Shown here: piece by piece, positions 9,447 through 17,367 of the stretch | How the letters are laid out: each line of letters opens with the position of its first letter | How positions within the stretch are numbered: the stretch's first letter is position 1 | Source: Bog-473 sp963782415 | GTDB taxonomy: Bacteria; Actinomycetota; Acidimicrobiia; Acidimicrobiales; RAAP-2 | Assembly: GCA_963782415.1 (NCBI GenBank) | Contig: CAWAJT010000006.1 | Span: 62,001-126,000, forward strand | Direction of reading: 5' to 3' | Length of the DNA stretch: 64,000 nt | The notes under the pieces: generated by a model | Seen by the model: the letters and a program-made list of their open reading frames with translations, nothing else | The model's database searches: none | What the model was told of the DNA's origin: nothing | Program-made: the position numbers and the translations under genes

Positions 9447-9644
9447 TCAGTCCTCGAACAGCTCCCGCTTGCCGTCGGGCCAGTGAAGCTCTACGAGGCC
9501 GTCAGGACGGAGCCACCGTGACGCGCCAGTTACTCGGTCGGACCCGAGCAGCTTCCAACGGGGCGCCCCAGCGAGTCGGAACGATCGACCTTCGGGGTCC
9601 TGAAACAGGTCGAGGTCGAGTGGGTCACTGTCTGCTGTGCTCAT
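9447..9644 (-). CDS. Small hypothetical phage protein
   Basis: 65 residues, acidic at both ends, with a Trp-rich centre (SRWLRPDGLVELHWPDGKRE). It sits between the capsid and hub-like genes. This position is often taken by capsid decoration or head-completion proteins, but nothing in the sequence proves that. Confidence 0.5.
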   Translation of the reverse strand: MSTADSDPLDLDLFQDPEGRSFRLAGAPRWKLLGSDRVTGASRWLRPDGLVELHWPDGKRELFED

Positions 9645-9734
9645 CTCAGCATCCTTTCTCGTCGCTGTTACAGACTCCGCACCGCGGGGGCCAGGAGGTG
9701 GACCGCACCAGGCGACCCCCGCGGGCGGAGCGAT

Positions 9735-11327
9735 CTACTCGGAGTACGAGGTGGTCGAGATGCTCCCGGCGCTGCCACCGTTCGGCTTCACCGTGTTCTG
9801 CATCTGGTAGACCTCGTTGCCCCGGAACGCGATCCCTTCGAAGGGCTCCACGAACGTCTCGTAGTCGTTCGTCGCGTCGAGCAGGCTGTCCCGCACCACG
9901 CCGAGGTCCAACCGCCCTCCATCCAAAAACTGGAATGTTCCGGTGACGAACAGCAGCCACGCCACGACGATGACCCCGTTGCTGGTCTGGCCCGGCCACT
10001 GCGGGGCTGCGCCCGCCGTGATCTTCGGCCAGTACTGGTTGGGGATGGCGTTGCCACCGGTGCCGTAGGTCCCGGCCTGCAACCCTTCCATCGTCCACAC
10101 CACGTCGATGCCGCGGGCGCTGAACCAGTCGTTCACCTGTGCGTCGGTGACGGCCAGCACGTTCATCTGCCCGGAGTTGTCGTGGGCAAGCTCCCGCACC
10201 AGGTCGGCCTTGAACAGGTCCATGGCCCACTCGGGGAACACGGCTGTCAGGCCAATCCCCTTCGGGTACCGGTGGCTGTACCGGTACTGCGGGGCCACCA
10301 GGTCGATGGTGGCGAGAATGTCGCGGGTGGCGCCCAGGTACTCGCTGGCGAGCACCTGGTTCGATGCGGCGTACATCTTGGTGAGCAAGTTCAGCTCGGC
10401 GTCTCGCGCCGCCGTGGCGATGGCCTGCTCGGTGTTCGCTGCGACCTGCTCGGGTGCGAACCTCGACTGCATGTTGCCGAACTCCACCCTCGTCGGGATT
10501 GCGTCCACGTACACCTGCTGCGGCGTGCCGCATGCCACTTGCCAGCTCGGCTTGGTCGCGCCCGCCGGGTTGGCGTCGGTAGCCTCGGTCCAGATGCCGG
10601 TCGCCAGGCCCGCGCCGCTGGCCGTGCCGCCCTGGAGGGTGGGCACGCCAATGTCGGGCGGGGTGACGAACTGGATACCGCCTCGGGTTGCCTGGAACGC
10701 CGGAAGGGCGTCCCTGAGCGGGCGGTCGGCCGAGGACCAGGTTGGGACCGAATAGTCCACATTTGTTGGCAAACAGATTCCCCCCGTTGCAACCAATGCT
10801 CCGGTCTGACGGTCCACCCTGGGGGCCGTCGGGGCGCAGATCGCGTTCAGCTTTCGCGTGTTGCCGTCAACGTCCGACCGGTCGAGGGTTCGCTCCTTGG
10901 GGTAGCTCCACGTCGCCTCGGCCACGTAGTGCTTCCGGCCGCGACCCTCGGGCTGCATCCGCTCCAGAGCGCGGGCCATCTTTTCGGCCAACTCGTCCGG
11001 CGAGGTGAGCACTTGCCCGTTGTCGCTGGCAACCACCACAGGAGTCGACACCGTGCCGCCGCTGGCTGGTGCACGGTTCGGCGACGCAGTGGCGCGGGCG
11101 TTGGCTGCCATCGCTGCGACGTGACCGCCCGGCGTTGTGCCGCGCGGGGCGCCTGATGCGGTCAGTGCAGTCATGTGATGTGAAACGGTCTCTTGGGCCG
11201 AGACGAGGGCTTCCATGGCCGCCATGCCCTCCGGGGTCTCGCCTGCGGGGCCGTTGGCGATGGTGTCGAACGCTTCGGACACCTTGTTCAGTGTCCGAGT
11301 CATGGAAGGTAGGGACCGGGGGTTCAT
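9735..11327 (-). CDS. Phage major capsid protein
   Basis: 530 residues. The first roughly 110 are helical and Ala-rich, like a fused scaffold or delta domain. The remainder has the pattern of HK97-fold actinophage capsid proteins: GIQFVTPPDIG, then WTEATDANPAGATKPSW, a conserved strand VYVDAIPTRVEFGNM, and a C-terminal WLLFVTGTFQFLDGG axial-type region. A GAGGAG site precedes the ATG. No separate prohead protease gene is present. Downstream of it lie only a small ORF and the hub-like gene. Confidence 0.75.
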   Translation of the reverse strand: MNPRSLPSMTRTLNKVSEAFDTIANGPAGETPEGMAAMEALVSAQETVSHHMTALTASGAPRGTTPGGHVAAMAANARATASPNRAPASGGTVSTPVVVASDNGQVLTSPDELAEKMARALERMQPEGRGRKHYVAEATWSYPKERTLDRSDVDGNTRKLNAICAPTAPRVDRQTGALVATGGICLPTNVDYSVPTWSSADRPLRDALPAFQATRGGIQFVTPPDIGVPTLQGGTASGAGLATGIWTEATDANPAGATKPSWQVACGTPQQVYVDAIPTRVEFGNMQSRFAPEQVAANTEQAIATAARDAELNLLTKMYAASNQVLASEYLGATRDILATIDLVAPQYRYSHRYPKGIGLTAVFPEWAMDLFKADLVRELAHDNSGQMNVLAVTDAQVNDWFSARGIDVVWTMEGLQAGTYGTGGNAIPNQYWPKITAGAAPQWPGQTSNGVIVVAWLLFVTGTFQFLDGGRLDLGVVRDSLLDATNDYETFVEPFEGIAFRGNEVYQMQNTVKPNGGSAGSISTTSYSE

Positions 11328-11485
11328 GGCTCTCCTCGTCGTGGTGGGAACATTTGGTTCGACCGGCCACTACGAGCCCTGGCGCCTGGTCCCGGGCTAC
11401 GCCGCGGAACGTCCTCCCATAATGCAGCGATCGCGGAACCCTCACAATGTGCCGCAGGTCCGAATCGGAACGTTTTGCGGATCAC

Positions 11486-11836
11486 TTAGGCCCCCTGCGC
11501 CGTTTGGGGCCCGTCCTCGGGACGGCATGCCCGCAAAGAAGGCACCTCCCGTCGTTCGGTAGGCGGCTCGCCATCTGCTGCACAAAATTTCGAGTGGCAC
11601 TCTCGGTCGAACTCGGCCTGTTGCCATGCGACTGCGTCCTCAGGAAGCCACACGCGTCGCTCGCGCTTCTCGGTGGTGACGACCACGCGCCACCGGTCCT
11701 CCAGCGACACGACGACGGTGCGGCCGTAGCGGGCCGAGACGCCGAGCGCCAGGGCCAACTCGGCCACCGTCTGCCCGGGTGTTTCGGCAAGGAGCGCCAG
11801 GGTTCGCCGCTGCGTAGCACCGAGGCCTCTGCTCAC
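11486..11836 (-). CDS. Winged-helix DNA-binding protein
   Basis: 116 residues from a GTG that overlaps the WhiB stop codon (GTGA). Residues about 7-50 form a winged-helix unit (RRTLALLAETPGQTVAELAL, then a recognition helix). The tail contains two Cys. The coupling to whiB implies a regulator made together with it. Confidence 0.65.
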   Translation of the reverse strand: MSRGLGATQRRTLALLAETPGQTVAELALALGVSARYGRTVVVSLEDRWRVVVTTEKRERRVWLPEDAVAWQQAEFDRECHSKFCAADGEPPTERREVPSLRACRPEDGPQTAQGA

Positions 11837-12117
11837 TTGCCCGCCGCCCTCTGACGGCGCAGTTTGCGACGCTCGCGCTCGCTGGTGCCGCCCCAGACCC
11901 CGAACTTTTCGGCGTTGGCCAGGGCGTACTCCAGACACTCCTGGCACACGAGGCAACGGGAACACACCGCTTTCGCATGGCGCGTCGTTTCACCCCGCTC
12001 AGGGAAAAACAATTCCGGATCGACGCCCACGCACGACGCCCAGGCGCGCCAGTCGGCGGGTTGCGGGCCGATCGCGTCGGGAAGGTCGAAAGCATCGGCG
12101 CTCAGGGTCGCCGCCAT
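11833..12117 (-). CDS. WhiB-family iron-sulfur transcription factor
   Basis: 94 residues with the four conserved cysteines (29, 52, 55 and 61) that ligate a [4Fe-4S] cluster. The signature GVWGGTSERERR is followed by a basic Arg/Lys tail for DNA binding. The start overlaps the end of the terminase gene by 16 bp. WhiB-like genes are common in actinophages and are thought to modulate host or phage transcription. The gene sits inside a packaging operon rather than in an early region. Confidence 0.92.
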   Translation of the reverse strand: MAATLSADAFDLPDAIGPQPADWRAWASCVGVDPELFFPERGETTRHAKAVCSRCLVCQECLEYALANAEKFGVWGGTSERERRKLRRQRAAGK

Positions 12118-13592
12118 GTACCTGGTGCTTGGTAGCGCGGATGCTTCTTCGCTTGTTGAAAGTGGCGGAGCTTGTCCACGGGACGCTCCTCGCCGGGCTT
12201 GACGATCTGGGGTCCCGGTTCGTGGTGCTCGCGCTTGATGGTCAACCTCGCTGGCGGCACGACTCCTTGGGGAACCAACATCCGCGCACCTCGGCTGCTG
12301 CCGCGTTTGAGGAGAGCCAAGAGGGCAATACCGATGGCGATGGCCTGGTCGTTGTGGTGGCCGCTGGCGTGATCCAACCGGAACCGCTCAGCCGCACCGG
12401 CGGACGCCACGAGACGAACCTGCTTCAGCTCGCGCAACAGGTCCGGATCATCGGGAAGCACGAGGGTTTGGTCTCTGAGCGCTTCGAACACGGCCAGGGC
12501 CAGTTGGGACGAAGAAGGCGCCGACGCCACGAACTCGCGCACCGACATGCCACTGGCGCGCAGCTCTCCGAGGAGCTTGAACGCCTGCCAGGTCTCGACT
12601 TCCACCCGAATCGGCCGGTACTCGTGGTGCATTGCGATCAGCCACGCTTTGACGTCATCGAGGTCCACCGGTCGGCCCGGAGAGGGCACCCAACGCCGCA
12701 GCCGATCGACCACGTAGACGTGGCGGTCGTTCTCAATGGCGGTGTGCATGACGCAGGCGACCGTCGGGTCCACCTTGACGCCAAGGTCGGCGGACATGAC
12801 GTAGCGCGTGCCCTTGACCGGAGCCAGCGGTCCCGAGTGCCGGACGCAGGCGTCCACGTCGGCCTCCGACGCCAGACGGTCCTCGGGGGAGGCCCACTCG
12901 TTGACCCAGTAGCGAAGGAAGCTGGAGTGCGGCAGACGGCGGCGCTCAATCTCGATCTCACTGGCCGGAATCCACGGGGGCGGCTCGTGAACGACGCTGA
13001 CCCGCCACGCCTCGTCGGACTCGGCCTGCGCAAATACCGACTGGCTCCAATGCCCAACCAGTCCCGCGGTGGAGATGATGAGCAAGCGGCCCTGTGTCTT
13101 GGCGACACCAGAGGACAGCGCCTCGTAGAAGGACTGGGCATTGGCGCCGGTGGGCCAGTTGGCCAGTTCGTCCAGCAGGGCCCACGACGGACGCAGGCCG
13201 AGCGAACCGGCGCTGTCGGCCGGGAGCACGATCAGCTGGCCGCCGGTCTCCCGGTCCGTGACGGTGCTCGCCTTGAACACCACGCGGCGCGAGAGGTGGG
13301 AGCCTTTGACGAACGCCCGCATGGACTGGAGCACCAGTGCGGCCTGGTCGGCGTCGGCGGCGCCGCAATAGGCGGGCTCGTCGGGCGGCACCTGCCCGGT
13401 CAGCATTGCCGCCAAGAGGACGGCACTGGCGTCTCGTGTCTTGGACCAGCCACGAGTGCGGGACCACCACTGTCGCCGTGGACCGTCGCCCAGAAGTGAG
13501 CTGGCGTCGGCCACCTGGAGCGGCTGGGCGGCCCTGCCCCATGGCCCGAGACGGTCCACCAGCCCGGCCAGCACGTCCATAGGGGCGCTCAT
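12102..13592 (-). CDS. terL: Phage terminase large subunit
   Basis: 496 residues. The N-terminal ATPase carries RTRGWSKTRDAS in the Walker A position and ALLDELANW as Walker B. The C-terminal nuclease shows an acidic strand (MSADLGVKVDPT) and the late HNDQAIAIGIAL segment. The enzyme powers DNA packaging and cuts concatemers. Its start overlaps the preceding gene by 4 bp, and its end overlaps whiB. The Walker A Gly-Lys motif is replaced by a variant (SKTRDAS) known from other phage terminases. Confidence 0.82.
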   Translation of the reverse strand: MSAPMDVLAGLVDRLGPWGRAAQPLQVADASSLLGDGPRRQWWSRTRGWSKTRDASAVLLAAMLTGQVPPDEPAYCGAADADQAALVLQSMRAFVKGSHLSRRVVFKASTVTDRETGGQLIVLPADSAGSLGLRPSWALLDELANWPTGANAQSFYEALSSGVAKTQGRLLIISTAGLVGHWSQSVFAQAESDEAWRVSVVHEPPPWIPASEIEIERRRLPHSSFLRYWVNEWASPEDRLASEADVDACVRHSGPLAPVKGTRYVMSADLGVKVDPTVACVMHTAIENDRHVYVVDRLRRWVPSPGRPVDLDDVKAWLIAMHHEYRPIRVEVETWQAFKLLGELRASGMSVREFVASAPSSSQLALAVFEALRDQTLVLPDDPDLLRELKQVRLVASAGAAERFRLDHASGHHNDQAIAIGIALLALLKRGSSRGARMLVPQGVVPPARLTIKREHHEPGPQIVKPGEERPVDKLRHFQQAKKHPRYQAPGTWRRP

Positions 13593-14113
13593 GGCATCTC
13601 CGCGGGCTCGCCAAGGGCGGCAGGTGAGCGTGCGTCGAGGATGCGCCGACCCTCGGCGGCCAGTGCGTCGACCATCGACTCCGCTTCAGGCCCGCTCGCT
13701 AGCGTTAACGCGCCGATCAGCTTGGCGAACGACGCAGGGTCGAGCGCCAGTGCTGCGCCACGGTTGGCCGCGATGGACTCCCACTTGGCGAGCGCGTCCA
13801 GCGCAGGGCGCGGCTTGCCGTCGTCGTCCAGAGGCCCGTGCTCGGCCACGTAGCGCCACAGCAGCTCCGCAACGGCGGCGGCACGGGCATAGCGGCGCCG
13901 CCCAGGAGCGAAGGCGTCACGGCCAGCCCACGGAGCAATGGCGGGCAGTTCGGCTTCGATTTCGTCGGCCAGCGGCGCCACCTTGCGCTCGCTGTGGGCA
14001 CCGTGCTTCTCGGCAATCGTGTTGCCCTCGTCGGCGGTGGGCCAGGAGTAGCCGCGACCGGGGCTCATTCCTGCATCCCGGTGTGCTGCGAACCATTCGG
14101 AGACCCGACACAC
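13589..14113 (-). CDS. Putative terminase small subunit
   Basis: 174 residues, mostly helical, ATGA-coupled to the large terminase gene. An N-terminal Trp-containing segment is followed by a long Ala-rich helical region (ARAAAVAELLWRYVAEHGPL, with AKWESIAANRG after it). The position and coupling suggest the small, DNA-recognising subunit. No family motif proves it. Confidence 0.5.
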   Translation of the reverse strand: MCRVSEWFAAHRDAGMSPGRGYSWPTADEGNTIAEKHGAHSERKVAPLADEIEAELPAIAPWAGRDAFAPGRRRYARAAAVAELLWRYVAEHGPLDDDGKPRPALDALAKWESIAANRGAALALDPASFAKLIGALTLASGPEAESMVDALAAEGRRILDARSPAALGEPAEMP

Positions 14114-14125
14114 ACGGAGTACACG

Positions 14126-14593
14126 TCATCGGCGCAGGTCATCGCGTCGCGTGTCGGCGTCGCGCGCGCACGCATCGTTTTCCCGAGAGCCACGCACGGC
14201 GTTTGCGAGCGCACGCGGCCGATTTCGGTTCCGCCTCCTCAATGCTTCCCCTGCTCGACATGCTGGGCAGTAGCTCCTGCCTTCCTGGCCGATCCAGAAG
14301 CGACAGCACGGGTGCATTGGCCCGCTCTCGTCCTCCAGCCACGTCAGGCCGCCGCAGTACCGACAGCTCTGTCCCCGGGCCAGTCCTCGGACCGTTTCCG
14401 GGTCGACTGGTCCCCGGTTCCCTACTTCATAGGGAACACCGGGAACCGACAGTCCGGGAACCGGTTCCCACTGGTTCCGGGAACCGCTGAGACCGGTGCT
14501 GGCTGGGCTTTCGGTGACGTTGCGGGCAATGGTTCCGGCCTGGTTCCCGATTGGACGGTTCCGGCGGTTCCGGGCGATCTGGGAACCGCTCAC
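14126..14593 (-). CDS. Cys-rich putative zinc-binding phage protein
   Basis: 155 residues from a GTG overlapping the ATPase stop. The first 60 residues are compositionally odd because the DNA is packed with GGTTCCC/GGGAACC repeats. The centre has CRYCGG, then HPCC and CPAC, a plausible zinc-binding set, followed by a highly basic tail. It may bind nucleic acid. The N-terminal coding sense may be a by-product of the repeats. Confidence 0.45.
   Translation of the reverse strand: MSGSQIARNRRNRPIGNQAGTIARNVTESPASTGLSGSRNQWEPVPGLSVPGVPYEVGNRGPVDPETVRGLARGQSCRYCGGLTWLEDESGPMHPCCRFWIGQEGRSYCPACRAGEALRRRNRNRPRALANAVRGSRENDACARDADTRRDDLRR
14380..14590. repeat. Cluster of GGTTCCC / GGGAACC repeats
   Basis: Within 210 bp there are about ten copies of GGTTCC(C/G) in either orientation, several forming dyads such as GGGAACCGGTTCCC. 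This is far above expectation. Such iterated dyads are typical of replication-initiator or regulator binding regions, and the cluster starts right at the end of the RepA-like ATPase gene. Confidence 0.6.
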
Positions 14594-15522
14594 GAGCGGG
14601 CCCGTCGCAGCTTCAGAGCGTCGAGAACGAGGGCCTTGCGCTTGCCTTCGCCCGCCTCCCGCAGCGCGCTCATCGCCACCCCCGCGCTGGCGTCGATCGG
14701 CACGTCGAGCGAGTCGAGGAGCCGGGCCACGTCGATCGTTTCTTTCTTGAATCCGTCCGAAGTCACCTCGTGGTGGAGCACCGGCTCGGCCACGCGCGAC
14801 AACGTGACTTCAGCGGGCACCCAGGGAATGCGCGAGTGCGTGCGGCGCAGCCGGAGCGTGCTGTCCTCGACGGTGAGGAAGAACACCACGTCCACGTCGT
14901 CGGCCTTAGCGCTTGATCCCCTCTGGCCCTTGCTTCGGTCCTTACCGGAGTGGTCGAGCCGCAGCAGGGCTACTTCGCGCTCTTTGAGGAGCGAGCCGGT
15001 GTGGCGGTAGAAGTCCCGGTAGGTATCGGAGTCCTTCTCGGGTCCGCTGGTGAGACTCGCCATCGTGTCGATGACAAAGAGCGTGGGACGGTACGTGTCG
15101 AGCAGCTCCGCCACGACCCGGCCGCCCCCGGCGGTGTCGAGCGGAGGAAGGCTGGACAACTGGAAATAGGCGAGGCGGTCGAGATCGTCGTCCGGGCCGT
15201 AGCCGAGATCGGCGATGCGCTCGCGCAGATCGTCGGGCGTCATCTCCTGGTCGATGTAGACAACCGACACGGACTGTCCGGCGGCCTGGCCCAGCACGGG
15301 CCGTCCGGTCGCCGTTGCGGCGGCAATTTCCAGACTCAGCAACGATTTGCCGCTCTTGGCCTCCGAGAACAAGGCCACCTGGCGACCGCGGGGTATGAGC
15401 GGCTCCACGAGCCAGTCCCCGGCCGCTTGCTCGTCGTGCTTCCACAGCTCCGCCCATACGACCGGCTGAAGCGAGCAACGCGTGAACAGCTCCGGTGCCG
15501 TCATCGCCTCGTCGGGGCTCAT
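14590..15522 (-). CDS. RepA/DnaB-like AAA ATPase
   Basis: 310 residues. Walker A is FSEAKSGKSLL, Walker B is LFVIDTMAS and a further motif is LLRLDHSGKD. This is the AAA_25/RepA helicase family found in plasmids and phages. The chosen ATG at 15522 overlaps the upstream stop (ATGA). It would drive replication of the element, loading or acting as a helicase. The iterated GGTTCCC cluster just downstream is a candidate origin. Confidence 0.8.
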   Translation of the reverse strand: MSPDEAMTAPELFTRCSLQPVVWAELWKHDEQAAGDWLVEPLIPRGRQVALFSEAKSGKSLLSLEIAAATATGRPVLGQAAGQSVSVVYIDQEMTPDDLRERIADLGYGPDDDLDRLAYFQLSSLPPLDTAGGGRVVAELLDTYRPTLFVIDTMASLTSGPEKDSDTYRDFYRHTGSLLKEREVALLRLDHSGKDRSKGQRGSSAKADDVDVVFFLTVEDSTLRLRRTHSRIPWVPAEVTLSRVAEPVLHHEVTSDGFKKETIDVARLLDSLDVPIDASAGVAMSALREAGEGKRKALVLDALKLRRARS

Positions 15523-15752
15523 TTGGTCGCCGCCCACGTATCGAGGGACATCTCCGCTGCCGATACCAGCGCGTCGCCGATGATCTCCGCCGCGTCAACT
15601 GCCGCCTCGCGCACACGGTTGCAGGTGTCCTCGGTGCTCCACCCGCACTCGGCCTGGCGCCTCTCGGCTGTCTGCCGCGCCAGTTGGGCGATCTCCTCGC
15701 GTAGGCGGGCCACACCCGGCCACGTCGTGACGGCCTCGGTGGTGTCGCTCAT
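15519..15752 (-). CDS. Small hypothetical phage protein
   Basis: 77 residues, helical, containing two Cys (ECGWSTEDTC). It is coupled at both ends by 4-bp overlaps in the early operon. No recognisable domain. Confidence 0.55.
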   Translation of the reverse strand: MSDTTEAVTTWPGVARLREEIAQLARQTAERRQAECGWSTEDTCNRVREAAVDAAEIIGDALVSAAEMSLDTWAATK

Positions 15753-15991
15753 GACTTCCCGACGTTCAGAAACACGCCGAGGAAAGAATCCACCACGGCC
15801 TCGGGGTGGAGTTCGTCAAGCGCTTCCAGGATCGGGGCGGCCACCTCCGGCGCGAAGCGCTTGCACCGCACCTCGATCGCGTGCCGTAGCTCGGGGTCGA
15901 TGTTGCGAATAGTGCGGCGGTTCTCCAGCTCTCGCCAGATCAACTCCACGTCGCCGGGGTTGTCGAGGTCGATAACGCGTTCGCGTGTCAC
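15749..15991 (-). CDS. Small hypothetical phage protein
   Basis: 80 residues, acidic and helical (VELIWRELENRRTIRNIDPE). It is coupled to both neighbours by 4-bp overlaps. No domain recognised. Confidence 0.55.
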   Translation of the reverse strand: MTRERVIDLDNPGDVELIWRELENRRTIRNIDPELRHAIEVRCKRFAPEVAAPILEALDELHPEAVVDSFLGVFLNVGKS

Positions 15992-16134
15992 ACGTCGGCT
16001 CCCGTCAGGTCGCCCAGTCGTTCACGCCAGTCGTGGCCCACCTCTCGCTCGGCCGATTCGATCAGGATCGCGAGCAACGCACGCCAGGCGCCGTCGCCCA
16101 GCACCGGGGGTTCGTCGGGAACGATGCCATTCAC
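15988..16134 (-). CDS. 48-residue hypothetical phage protein
   Basis: Starts at a GTG overlapping the stop of the HTH gene (GTGA) and ends in a GTGA overlap with the next gene. The product reads MNGIVPDEPPVLGDGAW and then a helix. The overlaps on both sides are the main evidence that it is translated. Confidence 0.5.
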   Translation of the reverse strand: MNGIVPDEPPVLGDGAWRALLAILIESAEREVGHDWRERLGDLTGADV

Positions 16135-16385
16135 GGCTGGTCCGCCCGCAGCTCGTCTAGGAGGTCCACGTACGCCAGGAGCAGGTCGCCCCGCGGCGTC
16201 CGGTCTCCCGATTCCCAGCGGGCCACCGTTTCCCGGTGCACCTTGCGGCCGACCTTGGCCGAGATGGCATCGGCCTCGTCCTGCTGCGTCAGCTCGCGGT
16301 CGAGCCGGATGGCGCGCCGCATGGCCGGAGCCGGGAGACGGCGCCTGGCGTCGATCTTCGCTAGGACGGGTGCCGGAAGAGGCAT
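16131..16385 (-). CDS. XRE-type HTH regulator
   Basis: 84 residues with a Cro/CI-like helix-turn-helix (LTQQDEADAISAKVGRKVHR, then ETVARWESGDRTPRG). It heads the leftward early operon. It faces the integrase operon across a 113-bp region with a dyad, so it is the likely switch between the two transcription units. Confidence 0.75.
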   Translation of the reverse strand: MPLPAPVLAKIDARRRLPAPAMRRAIRLDRELTQQDEADAISAKVGRKVHRETVARWESGDRTPRGDLLLAYVDLLDELRADQP

Positions 16386-16498
16386 ATGGCATTAGGTCAC
16401 GTCGTCGGTACCTTGACCTAGACCCAAATACCGCAGTACCTCACACTATTCCGCGAAACCGTTGCCTATTGGCTACAGAGGCGGTACGCTCCTGTTCC
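16386..16498. promoter_or_regulatory. Divergent control region of the phage-like element
   Basis: Contains TAGGTCA (16393-16399) and its perfect inverse TGACCTA (16414-16420), separated by 14 bases. It lies just upstream of the HTH start. A probable operator controlling the leftward early genes and the rightward integrase operon. Confidence 0.5.
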
Positions 16499-17134
16499 GT
16501 GGTCACCCGGCGAAAGACAGAGCCAGCCGTGGTGATCTTCGTGAACAGCGACGGAGAGGCCATCGTGGAGGACGTTCAGCAGGGCTGGCACATGCAGGCA
16601 TGGGTCGAGATGCGGAACGGCACGCCCGTGGTTACTGAGCTGCGGCTACGCCCGGCCAACGGGACCACGCTTGCCGACGTTCACGGCGACGGAGGCCCCC
16701 GCGGCCAGTACCCCCACCAGTCCGGGCGTCGAGTTCCGAGCGGCACCGGGATTAGCGATGCGCTGCGCGTCAACTGGCCGGGACGCATCTACGAAGCGTT
16801 GGCGAAGTCTGAGCAGCCGGTGAGCGACACGTTCGCCATGCATGGGGTGGACGCGGAGGAACTGCTCCGACCGGGCCGCCGCGGTCGAGGCAATCAGTTC
16901 TACGCGGTATGGGCCCAGCTCTACGTCGAGGCTTGCAAGGTCTCGCCGAGGTCCCCCTATCCGAGGCTTGCAGAGGAGCACCCCAGGTTCACCGAGCGCA
17001 CGATCCAGGCGTTTGTCAATCAGGCCCGCGACCGCGGGCTCCTGGTGGGGACCGTCCCCGGTCGAGCCGGAGGGCGGTTGTCGAAAAAGGCCGAGCGACT
17101 CCTGGCCGCAATACCGAGAGGAGACAGTAGGTAA
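16499..17134 (+). CDS. Hypothetical protein of actinobacterial mobile elements
   Basis: About 211 residues if the GTG at 16499 is used; GTGs at 16529 and 16532 are alternatives. The N-terminal part is a small beta-rich unit (AWVEMRNGTPVVTELRLRP). The C-terminal part looks like a winged-helix end (ERTIQAFVNQARDRGLL, then PGRAGGRLSKKA), seen in proteins beside serine integrases. First gene of the rightward operon; function unknown. Confidence 0.55.
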   Translation: MVTRRKTEPAVVIFVNSDGEAIVEDVQQGWHMQAWVEMRNGTPVVTELRLRPANGTTLADVHGDGGPRGQYPHQSGRRVPSGTGISDALRVNWPGRIYEALAKSEQPVSDTFAMHGVDAEELLRPGRRGRGNQFYAVWAQLYVEACKVSPRSPYPRLAEEHPRFTERTIQAFVNQARDRGLLVGTVPGRAGGRLSKKAERLLAAIPRGDSR

Positions 17135-17367
17135 TGAGTAAGCCCCGGCTACGAGCCGCGGAGAAGAGAATGGTCGAAGAGCGGGCGAAAGAGATGGTTC
17201 AGACGTTGCGACCAGAGATGGAAGCTATCGAAGGAATGATCCGCCGCGTCGTTGATGAAAGTGGGCCGTATGGCCTCTACGTTGTGACTGAAGCGATGAA
17301 CCTCATGGGACGCGAGTGGTTCGCTGCGGCAGAGTTGCAATTCGTCCTCACCGAGGGGCCGTCATGA
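17134..17367 (+). CDS. Small hypothetical protein upstream of integrase
   Basis: 77 residues, N-terminally basic and helical. It overlaps the preceding stop by one base and is ATGA-coupled to the integrase. That position suits an excision or recombination-directionality factor, but nothing in the sequence shows it. Confidence 0.5.
   Translation: MSKPRLRAAEKRMVEERAKEMVQTLRPEMEAIEGMIRRVVDESGPYGLYVVTEAMNLMGREWFAAAELQFVLTEGPS

Noticed and set aside
12129..13499. Long rightward ORF opposite the terminase gene
   Set aside because: It is the antisense of TerL, with His/Arg-rich composition and no domain; a shadow caused by high GC.
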